Source: Piscinibacter sp. (lineage in GTDB: Bacteria; Pseudomonadota; Gammaproteobacteria; Burkholderiales; Burkholderiaceae_C). Taken from it: a stretch of DNA of 64,000 nt. The stretch spans positions 1 to 64,000 of the forward strand of contig JAHBZL010000025.1 in assembly GCA_019635485.1 (NCBI GenBank). Direction: 5' to 3'. A program made the position numbers and the translations under genes. Below the pieces are notes generated by a model. It was not told where the DNA came from and did no database searches. It saw only the letters and a list, made by a program, of their open reading frames with translations. Below, piece by piece: positions 55,702-64,000 of this stretch (positions within the stretch are counted from its first letter, which is position 1; each line of letters opens with the position of its first letter).

Positions 55702-57834
55702 TCAGGCCTTCTTCAGCGCGGCCGTGTCGAACGGTAGGCTGCGCAGCCGCTTGCCGGTCGCCGCGAAGATCGCGTTGGCCACCGCCGGCGCCGCCGGCGG
55801 CGTGCCCGGCTCGCCGATGCCGCCCGGCTTCTCGCTGCTGACCACCACGTGCACCTCGACCTTGGGCATCTCGTTCATGCGCAGCACCGGGTAGTCGTGG
55901 AAGTTGCTCTGCTCGACCCGGCCGTCCTTGAACGTGATGCGGCCGTACAGCGCCGCCGACAGCCCGTAGACGATCGCCCCTTCGATCTGCCGCGCGATCG
56001 TCAGCGGATTGACCGTCATGCCGCAGTCCACCGCCGCGACGACGCGGTGCACCTTCGGCGTGCCGTCCGCGCCCACGGAAACCTCGGCCACCTCGGCGAC
56101 GTAGCTGCCGAAGCTCTGCGCCACCGCGATGCCGCGGAACACCCCGGCCGGCGCAGGCGTGCCCCAGCCGGCCTTCTGCGCCGCCAGCTCGAGCACGCCC
56201 TTGTAGCGCGGCTGCTTGCCGAGCAGCGCGCGGCGGAATTCGAACGGGTCCTGCTTCGCGGCGGCGGCCAGCTCGTCGATGAAGCTCTCGATGAAGAAGA
56301 TGTTCTGCGAGTGCCCCACCGAGCGCCAGAACCAGACCTGCGGCCCGGGCTCGTGCCGGCCGTAGGCCAGGCGCTGGTTGGCGATGTCGTAAGGATGGTC
56401 GGCGATGCCCTCCATCGCGAAGCTGTCGACGCCGTTGTCCGGGATCTTCATGAAGCCGGAGGCGGCCATGATCGACGGCGAGGCGACGCCGGCCTTCAGC
56501 AGGGTCGGCGTGCCCGCCGCGTCCAGCGTGGCCTCGAACTTCGCGACCGCGGCCGGGCGGTAGAAGCCCGCGGCCATGTCGTCCTCGCGCGAGTAGATCA
56601 GCTTGACCGGCTTGCCGGACAGCTTGGACAGCAGCGTCGCGTCGATCGTGAAGTCGGGCGCGAAGCGCCGGCCGAAGCCGCCGCCGAGCAGCAGCGTGTT
56701 GATCTTCACCTTCGCCGGCGTGACCGAGGCCACTTGGCTCAGGATGCCCTGGTTCGGCCCCTGGCTCTGCGTGCCGGCCCAGATCTCGACCGTGTCGCCG
56801 CGCACCAGCGCCGTGCAGTTCATCGGCTCCATGCAGGCGTGCGCGAGGTAGGGTGCCTCGTAGGTGGCCTCGATGCGGGCGGCGCTGTTGGCCGCCGCGT
56901 CGCGCAGGTTGCCGGCGTCCAGTGCGACCGCGTCGGCGTTGGAGGCGGCGTCGGCGAGGCCCGCGCTGACCTTGTCGGACGCGAGGCCGGCGGCGCTGCC
57001 CAGGTCCCAGTCGATGACCAGCGCGTCGCGGCCCTTCTTGGCGGCCCAGTAGCCGTCCGCCAGCACCGCCACGCCGTGCGGGATGGTGATCACCTGGCGC
57101 ACGCCCTTGACCGCCTTCGCCTTGGCGTCGTCGACCTTGACCGCCTTGGCGCCGGGCTGCGGCGCGCGCGCCATCACCGCCACCAGCAGGCCGGGCAGCT
57201 GCGCGTCGATGCCGTACTTCGCGCTGCCGTTGAGCTTGCCCGGCGTGTCGAGCCGGCGCGTCGGCTTGCCGAGCAGGCGGAAGTCCTTCGGGTCCTTCAG
57301 CGTCGGCGCTTCCGGCACCGGCATGCGCGAGGCGGCATCGACCAGCGCACCGTAGGCGAGCTTGCGGCCGCCGCGGTGGATCACCTGGCCGGCCTCGGTG
57401 CGGCATTCGGTGACCGGTACCTTCCACTGCGCCGCCGCGGCGGCAACGAGCATCTCGCGCGCCGCGGCGCCGGCCTTGCGCACCGGCTCCCAGTGCGCAC
57501 GCACCGTGGTCGAGCCGCCGGTGGCCTGCATGCCGAACATCGGATTCGCGTAGGCCTTGTCGACCGGCGCCTGCTCGACGCGCACGCTGTTCCAGTCCGC
57601 GTCCAGCTCTTCGGCGACCAGCATCGGGATCGCCGTCAGCACGCCCTGGCCCATCTCGGCCGAGCCGCAGATGACGGTGACGCGGCCGTCCGGCGCGATG
57701 CGCAGCCAGGCGTTCGGCGCGAACAGCGTGGCCGCGCCGAGCCGGCCGGCATGCCCGGCCAGCGGCAGCGCGAAGGCGATCGTCAGCGCGCTGCCGGACT
57801 GCAGGAAGCCGCGGCGGGTGGTGGTGGTGTCCAT
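55702..57834 (-). CDS. iorB: molybdenum hydroxylase large subunit, isoquinoline 1-oxidoreductase beta type
   Basis: A 710-residue xanthine-dehydrogenase-family large subunit with a Tat signal ([18 protein letters not shown]). Molybdopterin-binding blocks include [28 protein letters not shown] and [17 protein letters not shown]; the catalytic Glu is in KPGGIGEPG. Family enzymes hydroxylate N-heterocycles or aldehydes in the periplasm and pass electrons to a cytochrome. The iron-sulfur subunit gene is 2 nt upstream. No cytochrome or molybdopterin-insertion (XdhC-like) gene is adjacent, so substrate and acceptor stay open. Confidence 0.9.
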   Translation of the reverse strand: MDTTTTRRGFLQSGSALTIAFALPLAGHAGRLGAATLFAPNAWLRIAPDGRVTVICGSAEMGQGVLTAIPMLVAEELDADWNSVRVEQAPVDKAYANPMFGMQATGGSTTVRAHWEPVRKAGAAAREMLVAAAAAQWKVPVTECRTEAGQVIHRGGRKLAYGALVDAASRMPVPEAPTLKDPKDFRLLGKPTRRLDTPGKLNGSAKYGIDAQLPGLLVAVMARAPQPGAKAVKVDDAKAKAVKGVRQVITIPHGVAVLADGYWAAKKGRDALVIDWDLGSAAGLASDKVSAGLADAASNADAVALDAGNLRDAAANSAARIEATYEAPYLAHACMEPMNCTALVRGDTVEIWAGTQSQGPNQGILSQVASVTPAKVKINTLLLGGGFGRRFAPDFTIDATLLSKLSGKPVKLIYSREDDMAAGFYRPAAVAKFEATLDAAGTPTLLKAGVASPSIMAASGFMKIPDNGVDSFAMEGIADHPYDIANQRLAYGRHEPGPQVWFWRSVGHSQNIFFIESFIDELAAAAKQDPFEFRRALLGKQPRYKGVLELAAQKAGWGTPAPAGVFRGIAVAQSFGSYVAEVAEVSVGADGTPKVHRVVAAVDCGMTVNPLTIARQIEGAIVYGLSAALYGRITFKDGRVEQSNFHDYPVLRMNEMPKVEVHVVVSSEKPGGIGEPGTPPAAPAVANAIFAATGKRLRSLPFDTAALKKA

Positions 57835-57836
57835 GC

Positions 57837-58304
57837 TCAGGCCCCCTTCGTCAGGCTGGCGGATGCTTCCTGGATCGCCGCGCGGATCTGGTTGTAGGTG
57901 CCGCAGCGGCAGATGTTGCCGCTCATCGCGGCGTCGACGTCGGACGCGCTCGGCGCCTTGTTCGACGCCAGCAACGCGCAGGCGCTCATGATCTGGCCCG
58001 ACTGGCAGTAGCCGCACTGCGGCACGTCGACCTTCAGCCAGGCCGCCTGCACCGCCTTGCCGGTGCGCGTCGCACCGATGCCCTCGATGGTGGTGACCTT
58101 CTTGCCGGCCGCCGCCGAAATCGGCGTCGAGCAGGACCGCACCGGCTGCCCGTCCAGGTGCACCGTGCAGGCGCCGCACAGCGCCATGCCGCAGCCGAAC
58201 TTGGTGCCGGTCATCTGCAGGTTCTCGCGCAGCACCCACAGCAGCGGGGTGTCGGCGTCCGCGTCGACCTGCTTGGACAGGCCGTTCACGTTCAGGGTGA
58301 GCAT
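57837..58304 (-). CDS. iorA: 2Fe-2S subunit of the molybdenum hydroxylase
   Basis: A 155-residue protein with a plant-type 2Fe-2S site ([19 protein letters not shown], plus C in VRSC) and a second site ([12 protein letters not shown] and [15 protein letters not shown]). This pair of clusters is typical of small subunits of isoquinoline oxidoreductase and aldehyde dehydrogenases of the same family. It has no Tat signal and would be exported with its partner. The start is at 58304, and the divergent rmuC gene begins 83 bp away. Confidence 0.93.
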   Translation of the reverse strand: MLTLNVNGLSKQVDADADTPLLWVLRENLQMTGTKFGCGMALCGACTVHLDGQPVRSCSTPISAAAGKKVTTIEGIGATRTGKAVQAAWLKVDVPQCGYCQSGQIMSACALLASNKAPSASDVDAAMSGNICRCGTYNQIRAAIQEASASLTKGA

Positions 58305-58387
58305 CGTGTTTGTCTCCGTGTGTCCAGGGCGGAGCAGCGACGATACGCCTTCGCGGGTCGGTCTGCAGGCGCTGCCACAATCGCTGC

Positions 58388-59755
58388 ATGACCGAGTGGA
58401 TGCCCGTCGTGCTCGCGGTGCTCGCCGCGCTGAACCTGCTGTTGCTGATCTGGCTGCTGCTGCGCGGCGACGCGTCGCGCCGGCTCGGCGAGCTGCGCCA
58501 CGACGTGCAGGACGGCGCTCGCGCGACGCGCCAGGAGCTGGCCCAGTCGCTGGCGCTGTTCCAGCAGACGCTGTTGACGCAGCAGGGCGACGTGGCGCGT
58601 ACGCAGAACGAGCAGATCGATTCCTTCCGCACCCAGCTGGCGGCGATGCAGCAGCTGGTCGCGCAGTCGCTGCAGGGCGCCACGCAGTCGCTGGCGCAAC
58701 AATCCCAGGTGTCGCGGGACGCGCAGGACGCCGCGCTGAAACGATTCGCCGATGCCTTCGGCGAGCAGATCCAGGCGATGCGCGGCACGGTCGAGCAGCG
58801 CCTGCAGGCGATCCAGGCCGACAACGAGAAGAAGCTCGAGCAGATGCGCGCCACCGTCGACGAGAAGCTGCATGCCACGCTCGAGCAGCGCCTGGGCGAG
58901 AGCTTCAAGCAGGTGGCCGACCGCCTCGACCAGGTGCACAAGGGCCTGGGCGAGATGCAGGGTCTGGCGCGCGACGTCGGCGCGCTGTCGCGCACGCTGA
59001 CCAACGTGAAGACCCGCGGCACCTTTGGCGAGATCCAGCTCGCCGCGCTGCTGGACGAGGTGTTCACGGCGGAGCAGGTCGGCCGCAACGTCGAGACCGT
59101 GCCGGGCAGCAACGCCCGGGTGGACTTCGCGATCCGGCTGCCCGGGCGGCGCGACGACGGGCGGCCGGTCTGGCTGCCGATCGACGCCAAGTTCCCGCGC
59201 GAGGACTACGAGCGCCTGCTCGATGCGCAGGAGCGCGCCGACCCGGCCGCCGTCGAGGCCGCGGCGCGCGGCATCGAGGCGCAGTTGCGCCTGGAGGCGA
59301 AGAAGATCCGCGACAAGTACGTCGCGCCGCCGCACACCGCCGACTTCGGCATCCTGTTCGTGCCGACCGAGGGCCTGTATGCCGAGGCGCTGCGCCGCCC
59401 CGGGCTGGCCGAGGCGCTGCAGCGCGAGTACAAGATCATGCTGGCCGGGCCGGCCACATTGCTGGCCACGCTGAACAGCCTGCAGATGGGCTTCCGCACG
59501 CTGGCGCTGGAGCAGCGCAGCGCCGAGGTGTGGGAGGTGCTGGGCGCGGTGAAGACCGAGTTCGCCAAGTTCGGCGCCGTGCTCACGCGTGTCAAGGACC
59601 AGACCCGCACGGTGCTCAGCACGCTCGACCAGGCCGAGACCCGCACGCGCCAGATGACGCGTGCGCTCAAGGGGGTCGAGTCGCTCTCCGACGACCGCGC
59701 GCGCGCCCTGCTGCCGGGGCCCCAGCCGAGCGAGGAACAGGTGCCCGATGCCTGA
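58388..59755 (+). CDS. rmuC: DNA recombination protein RmuC
   Basis: A 455-residue protein with an N-terminal TM helix (~5-25), a long coiled coil (~30-200; [20 protein letters not shown]) and the RmuC nuclease-like domain ([37 protein letters not shown]). RmuC limits inversion and recombination at repeats. The last 8 nt overlap the MFS gene, so both are probably coexpressed. Confidence 0.95.
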   Translation: MTEWMPVVLAVLAALNLLLLIWLLLRGDASRRLGELRHDVQDGARATRQELAQSLALFQQTLLTQQGDVARTQNEQIDSFRTQLAAMQQLVAQSLQGATQSLAQQSQVSRDAQDAALKRFADAFGEQIQAMRGTVEQRLQAIQADNEKKLEQMRATVDEKLHATLEQRLGESFKQVADRLDQVHKGLGEMQGLARDVGALSRTLTNVKTRGTFGEIQLAALLDEVFTAEQVGRNVETVPGSNARVDFAIRLPGRRDDGRPVWLPIDAKFPREDYERLLDAQERADPAAVEAAARGIEAQLRLEAKKIRDKYVAPPHTADFGILFVPTEGLYAEALRRPGLAEALQREYKIMLAGPATLLATLNSLQMGFRTLALEQRSAEVWEVLGAVKTEFAKFGAVLTRVKDQTRTVLSTLDQAETRTRQMTRALKGVESLSDDRARALLPGPQPSEEQVPDA

Positions 59756-60953
59756 GCCGGCGCCAGCGCGCCTGCCGGGCCCCGGGCCGCTGCTGGTCCT
59801 GCTGATCGGCGCCCAGATCGGCCTGCACGCGTGCATGACCGGTGTGCGCATGGCCGCGCCGCTCCAGACCCTGCGCCAGGGGCACGCTGCCTGGGTGGTC
59901 GGGCTGCTCATGGGGCTGTTCGCGCTGGCGCCCATCGCGCTCGCGCTGCAGACGGGCCGGCTGGTGGACCGGCGCGGCTACCACCGGCCGATGCACCTCG
60001 CCGTCGTCCTCGCCGTCGCCGGCGCGCTGTGCGCGGCCGCGGCGGCCTGGCTGCCCGCGGACTGGCCGGTGGCCACGCTGCTGGCCTTGTGCGGGGCGGC
60101 GATGCTGGTGGGGGCGGGGGCCAACATCGGCCTGATCGCGACCCAGCGCACCGCCGGACGCAGCGCCAGAGACCCGGCCTCGATGCGGCGCGTGTTCAGC
60201 TGGCTGGGCCTGGCGCCGGCGCTGGCCAACGTCGTCGGGCCGGTGCTCGCGGGGGCGCTGATCGACCTCGGCGGCTTCCGCTTCGCCTACGCGGCCCTGC
60301 TGCTGCTGCCGTTCGCGGCCTGGGCCTGCACGCGCCGCGTGCCGCGCGAGGCGCCGCCGCCCAGGCCGGGTGGCCCGCGCCCGAGCACCTGGGAACTGCT
60401 GCGCACGCCCGGGCTGCGCCGCCTGCTGCTGGTCAACTGGCTGCTGTCGTCGAGCTGGGACGTGCACGCCTTCCTGGTGCCGGTGCTGGGGCACGAACGC
60501 GGTTTCAGCGCCTCGGCGATCGGGCTCGTGCTGGGCCTGTTCGCCGCGGCGGTGGCGGCGGTGCGGCTGGTGATCCCGCTGGTCGCGCACCACCTGCGCG
60601 AGGGCCGCGTACTGGCCGGCGCGATGCTGGTGACGGCGGTGCTGTTCGCCTTCTATCCGTTCGTGCACGCGGCCTGGCTGATGGCGCTGTTCGCGACGCT
60701 GCTCGGCCTCGCGCTCGGCTCGGTGCAGCCGATGATCATGACCACGCTGCACCAGATCACGCCGCACGAGCGCCACGGCGAGGCGATCGCGCTGCGCTCG
60801 ATGACGATCAACGCCGCCAGCGCACTGATGCCGCTGGTGTTCGGCGCGCTGGGCGCGACGCTGGGCGCCTCGACGCTGTTCTGGCTGATGGGCGCGGCCG
60901 TCGGCGTGGGCAGCGTGCCGGCGCGCCGCATCGGGGCGCCGCTCGGCCCCTGA
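59748..60953 (+). CDS. MFS transporter, 12-TM
   Basis: A 401-residue major-facilitator protein with ~12 TM helices; GRLVDRRGYHRPM between helices 2 and 3 is the family motif A. Helix 4-5 region GAGANIGLIATQ and helix 8-10 GSVQPMIMTTLHQITPHERH fit. Its overlap with the rmuC stop (8 nt) suggests coexpression but no functional link. Substrate unknown. Confidence 0.88.
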   Translation: MPEPAPARLPGPGPLLVLLIGAQIGLHACMTGVRMAAPLQTLRQGHAAWVVGLLMGLFALAPIALALQTGRLVDRRGYHRPMHLAVVLAVAGALCAAAAAWLPADWPVATLLALCGAAMLVGAGANIGLIATQRTAGRSARDPASMRRVFSWLGLAPALANVVGPVLAGALIDLGGFRFAYAALLLLPFAAWACTRRVPREAPPPRPGGPRPSTWELLRTPGLRRLLLVNWLLSSSWDVHAFLVPVLGHERGFSASAIGLVLGLFAAAVAAVRLVIPLVAHHLREGRVLAGAMLVTAVLFAFYPFVHAAWLMALFATLLGLALGSVQPMIMTTLHQITPHERHGEAIALRSMTINAASALMPLVFGALGATLGASTLFWLMGAAVGVGSVPARRIGAPLGP

Positions 60954-60957
60954 ACGA

Positions 60958-60976
60958 CCCCGGGTTGTTCCCGGGG
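60958..60976. terminator. GC stem between convergent genes
   Basis: CCCCGGG (60958-60964) pairs with CCCGGGG (60970-60976) with a short T-containing loop, directly after the MFS stop and before the stop of the convergent gene. There is no T tract, so termination would be weak. Confidence 0.35.
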
Positions 60977-60981
60977 GAAGG

Positions 60982-61611
60982 TCAGAACCGGATCGCCGGC
61001 TCGGTGGCCGGCGGCGCGGGCGGTGCCACCGGGGTCGGTGCCGGCGCCGGCGCGGCCGCACGGGCCGGCGCGGCGTCGCGGCGCTCGGTCAGCGGCGTTG
61101 CGGCCGGGTACTGGTAACCCGGTGGCAGGCGCGATTCGCGCGGATAGCCGGCTCCGTCGAGGTAGCTGTTCCAGGTGTCCGACGACAGGCCGCGCACCAC
61201 CTGCGCACCGATCGTCAGCGTCGGCGCATCGCGCCCGCCGGACAGGCGCTGCAGTGCCTCGCCGTCCTCGTTGCTGACCACCAGCCGCTCGCGGAACGGC
61301 ACGCCGCGCTGGCGCAGCAGCGCGCGGCCCGCGTCGCACGGCTCGCAGGCGCTGCTCGTCGTGTACAGCGTCACCGGGTAGCGGCTGGCGGCCTGGCGCA
61401 GTTCGGCCGGCAGCGGGGTCTCGGCGGCGGGCAGTTCCGGCCGGGCCCCGAGTTCGCTCACCTTGCCCTCGCGCGCCGAGGGCTGCCGGTCCGTGTAGGT
61501 GACCTTGCCGTCCGGCCCGATCACCTTGTACTGCGCCGCCGCGGGCCCGGCGGCGGCGGCCAGCGCGAGCAGGGCGATCCGTGCGGTGCGGCGGTGCGGC
61601 GTGCTCATCAT
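60982..61611 (-). CDS. exported DUF4124/glutaredoxin-like protein
   Basis: A 209-residue protein: signal peptide (RRTARIALLALAAAAGPAAA), a DUF4124 segment (QYKVIGPDGKVTYTDRQP), then a glutaredoxin-like domain with CEPC (SACEPCDAGRALLRQRGVP) and a TLTIG cis-Pro-side region, and a Pro/Ala-rich tail. The CxxC suggests periplasmic thiol-disulfide work. Two adjacent ATGs (61611 and 61608) are possible. It lies 34 bp downstream of oligopeptidase A on the same strand. Confidence 0.85.
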   Translation of the reverse strand: MMSTPHRRTARIALLALAAAAGPAAAQYKVIGPDGKVTYTDRQPSAREGKVSELGARPELPAAETPLPAELRQAASRYPVTLYTTSSACEPCDAGRALLRQRGVPFRERLVVSNEDGEALQRLSGGRDAPTLTIGAQVVRGLSSDTWNSYLDGAGYPRESRLPPGYQYPAATPLTERRDAAPARAAAPAPAPTPVAPPAPPATEPAIRF

Positions 61612-61645
61612 CTCGGCTCTCCTGCTGTTGCGTCGGATGGTACCG

Positions 61646-63715
61646 TCAGGCCAGCCCCTGGTGGCGCAGCAGCGCGTCGATGCGCGGCTCCCGGCCGCGG
61701 AAGGCCTTGAAGCTCTCCATCGCGCTGCGCGCACCGCCGGCCTCGAGCACGCATTCGCGGTAGCGCGCGCCGGTGGCCGCGTCGAGCGGGTCGCCGTCGT
61801 GTGCGGCCTCCTCGAAAGCGCCCCAGGCGTCGGCGGACAGCACCTCGGCCCACTTGTAGCTGTAGTAGCCGGCCGCATAGCCGCCGGCGAAGATGTGCGA
61901 GAAGCTGTGCAGGAAGCGGTTGAAGGCCGGCGGGGGCAGCACCGCCACCTCGCGGCGTACCTCCTGCTGCACGGCGTCGATGCGCGCCTCGCTGCCGGGT
62001 TCGGCGTGCAGCCGCATGTCGATCAGCGCGAACTCGACCTGGCGCAGCGTCTGCAGCCCGCTGTGGAAGTTCTTTGCCGCCAGCATGCGCTCGAACAGCC
62101 CCGCCGGCAGCGGCGCCCCGGTGTCGACATGCGCCGTCAGGCGCTGCAGCACGCCGGCCTCCCAGCAGAAGTTCTCCATGAACTGGCTGGGCAGCTCGAC
62201 GGCGTCCCACTCGACACCCGAGATGCCGGACACGCCCAGGTCGTCGACCCGGGTCAGCAGGTGGTGCAGGCCGTGGCCGAACTCGTGGAACAGCGTCGTC
62301 ACGTCATCGTGCGACAGCAGCGCCGGGCGCGCCCGGCCGTCGATCACGACCGGCGGAGCGAAGTTGCACACCAGCGCGGCCAGCGGCGTCTGCAGCGCAT
62401 CGCCGGGCCGGCGCCAGCGCGAGCGCAGGCCGTCCATCCAGGCGCCGGGGCGCTTGCCGGCGCGGGCATAAGGGTCGAGGTAGAACTGGCCGAGCAGTTC
62501 GGCCGGCGCGTCGCTGCCGGCGGCCGCCGGGCGCTCGATGCGGTAGAAGCGCACGTCGGCATGCCAGGTCGGCGCAGTGTCCGGCACGATGCGCACGCCG
62601 AACAGCGTCTCGATGATGTGGAACAGACCCTCGAGCACACGGGGCTCGGTGAAGTACTGCTTCACCTCCTGGTCGCTGAACGCGTAGCGCTGCTCCTTCA
62701 GGCGTTCGCTGGCGAACGGCACGTCCCAGGCCTGCAGCTCGGCGATGCCCAGCGTCTCGCGGGCGAAGGTGCGCAGCTCGGCCAGGTCGCGCTCGGCGCC
62801 GGGCCGCGCGCGGCGCGCCAGGTCGCGCAGGAAGTCGACCACCTGCTGCGGCGATTCGGCCATCTTCGGCACCAGCGAGACATCGGCGAAGCTGCCTTTG
62901 CCCAGCAGCAGTGCCTCCTCCTGGCGCAGCGCCAGCAGGCGCTGCATCACCGGGCCGTTGTCCAGCGCGTCGGGGCCTTGTTCGCTGGCGCGGGTCACGT
63001 AGGCGGTGTAGAGCTTCTCGCGCAGCGCGCGGTCGGTGCCGTACTGCATCACCGGCAGGTAGCTCGGGTAGTGCAGCGTCAGCTTGAAGCCTTCGCGGCC
63101 CTCGGCCTGCGCGGCGGCGCGGGCGGCGGCCTTCGCGTCCTCCGGCACGCCGGCCAGTTCGGCCTCGGAGACGTACAGCGCGTAGCCGTCGGTCGCGTCC
63201 AGCACATGCTCGGAGAAGCGGCGGCCGAGCTCGGCCTGCGCCTCCTGCAGCTCGGCGAAGCGCTGCTTGGCCGCGCCCTCGAGCTCCGCACCGGACAGCA
63301 CGAAGTCGCGCAGCGCGTTGTCCAGCGCCTTGCGCCGCGCACGGCCCAACCCGGCGGCCCGCGGGTCGGCCAGCACGGCCTTGTACTTCGCGTACAGCCG
63401 CTCGTCGGCGCCGAGCCGGGTGTGGAACTCCGTGATGCGCGGCAGGTTCTCGGTGTAGGCGGCGCGCAGTTCCGGCGTGTTGGCCACGGCGTTCAGGTGG
63501 CGCACCAGCCCCCAGGCCCGCTCCAGGCGCTCGGTGGCGACGTCGAGCACCGCCGACAGCGCGTCGTAGTCGGCTGGCACCGCGTCGCCGGTGGCACGCG
63601 TCAGCGCCGCGTCGGCTTCCTGCAGCAGCGCGTCGATCGCCGGGGTGACGTGTTCGGGCCGGATGCGGTCGAAGGCGGGCAGGGTGTCGAGGGCGAGCAG
63701 CGGGTTGTCCAACAT
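61646..63715 (-). CDS. prlC: oligopeptidase A (M3 metallopeptidase)
   Basis: A 689-residue thimet-type peptidase. The zinc site is TLFHEFGHGLHHLL (HExxH), with the downstream Glu ligand in ENFCWEAGVL. Length and the N-terminal IRPEHVTPAIDALL match PrlC. It cuts oligopeptides and signal-peptide fragments in the cytosol. The start at 63715 fits; folD lies 19 bp upstream, in the same direction. Confidence 0.96.
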   Translation of the reverse strand: MLDNPLLALDTLPAFDRIRPEHVTPAIDALLQEADAALTRATGDAVPADYDALSAVLDVATERLERAWGLVRHLNAVANTPELRAAYTENLPRITEFHTRLGADERLYAKYKAVLADPRAAGLGRARRKALDNALRDFVLSGAELEGAAKQRFAELQEAQAELGRRFSEHVLDATDGYALYVSEAELAGVPEDAKAAARAAAQAEGREGFKLTLHYPSYLPVMQYGTDRALREKLYTAYVTRASEQGPDALDNGPVMQRLLALRQEEALLLGKGSFADVSLVPKMAESPQQVVDFLRDLARRARPGAERDLAELRTFARETLGIAELQAWDVPFASERLKEQRYAFSDQEVKQYFTEPRVLEGLFHIIETLFGVRIVPDTAPTWHADVRFYRIERPAAAGSDAPAELLGQFYLDPYARAGKRPGAWMDGLRSRWRRPGDALQTPLAALVCNFAPPVVIDGRARPALLSHDDVTTLFHEFGHGLHHLLTRVDDLGVSGISGVEWDAVELPSQFMENFCWEAGVLQRLTAHVDTGAPLPAGLFERMLAAKNFHSGLQTLRQVEFALIDMRLHAEPGSEARIDAVQQEVRREVAVLPPPAFNRFLHSFSHIFAGGYAAGYYSYKWAEVLSADAWGAFEEAAHDGDPLDAATGARYRECVLEAGGARSAMESFKAFRGREPRIDALLRHQGLA

Positions 63716-63734
63716 CGGGTCCTTCAGCGTTCGG

Positions 63735-64000
63735 TCACGAGCGCGCGGCCGCCTGTGCGGCCTCGAGCGTGTTGACGAGCAGCATCGCGCGGGTCATCGG
63801 CCCCACGCCGCCGGGCACCGGCGTGATCCAGCCGGCGACCTCCGAGACGGCGGCGAAGTCGACGTCGCCGCACAGCTTGCCCGCCTCGTCGCGGTTCATG
63901 CCGACGTCGATGATCACCGCACCGGGCTTGACCATGTCGGCAGTGAGCACGTTGCGCCGGCCGACCGCGGCCACGACGATGTCCGCCTGCCGGGTGTGCG
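63735..64000 (-). CDS. folD: methylenetetrahydrofolate dehydrogenase/cyclohydrolase, C-terminus (runs off the right edge)
   Basis: The visible ~88 residues form the NAD(P)-binding C-terminal part of Fol[35 protein letters not shown] and [14 protein letters not shown]. The last is the PGGVGPMT signature. The N-terminal catalytic half is outside the window. FolD converts methylene-THF to formyl-THF. It lies next to prlC on the same strand. Confidence 0.95.
   Translation of the reverse strand, partial: HTRQADIVVAAVGRRNVLTADMVKPGAVIIDVGMNRDEAGKLCGDVDFAAVSEVAGWITPVPGGVGPMTRAMLLVNTLEAAQAAARS

Noticed and set aside
61499..63775. 758-codon plus-strand open frame opposite oligopeptidase A
   Set aside because: Antisense of prlC; prlC has the intact zinc motif.

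Overview
The window is high-GC DNA from a betaproteobacterium, most likely Burkholderiales of the Rubrivivax/Leptothrix/Rhizobacter type. The pointers are a phasin gene, a paired cyanophycin-synthetase locus, a cysI-DUF934-cysH-cysD-cysN-cobA sulfate-assimilation run, DWETF-tailed chemoreceptors and tightly overlapping genes. Species is not determinable from sequence alone.

Layout. 1-5.7 kb: a truncated six-TM chemoreceptor, an XRE/AbiEii-type toxin-antitoxin pair under an unusual 13-bp inverted repeat, and a large hybrid histidine kinase split by a frameshift. 6.2-28.8 kb: a 22.5-kb genomic island inserted in the 3' half of tRNA-Asn(GTT), bounded by 48-bp identical att repeats with a 19-bp direct repeat just inside each end. 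The island carries an IS256-family element, an orphan HTH regulator, an unknown gene, a Fic enzyme behind a doubled operator, a tyrosine recombinase-HIT-HNH-NYN gene run, two divergent ParM/actin-like genes with a small partner and a membrane protein, an excisionase-like HTH plus tyrosine integrase, and a three-gene operon of type III-like adenine methylase, AAA/TOPRIM-like ATPase and helicase-nuclease (composition like the Hma defence type).

28.8-39.7 kb: core chromosome with a TonB receptor under a TPP riboswitch (probable thiamine-compound uptake), ferredoxin reductase and FdxA, then the assimilatory sulfate reduction operon (CysI, DUF934, CysH of the APS-reductase type, CysD, CysN, siroheme methylase CobA) headed by a TauE/SafE permease. 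No cysJ is present; FdxA and the reductase are plausible electron donors to CysI.

39.8-46.2 kb: patatin-like lipoprotein, phasin with a repeated upstream motif shared with a divergent histone-deacetylase-like gene, and a translationally coupled series (HDAC-like, thioesterase, nitroreductase, NhaD-type antiporter) followed by a D-2-hydroxyacid dehydrogenase. 46.3-48.1 kb: a second chemoreceptor. 48.1-55.7 kb: cyanophycin locus (DUF1854, ABC exporter, CphA-prime with a degenerate Mur-ligase P-loop, full CphA). 55.7-64 kb: IorBA-type molybdenum hydroxylase, RmuC, an MFS transporter, a DUF4124/glutaredoxin-like protein, oligopeptidase A and the C-terminus of FolD.
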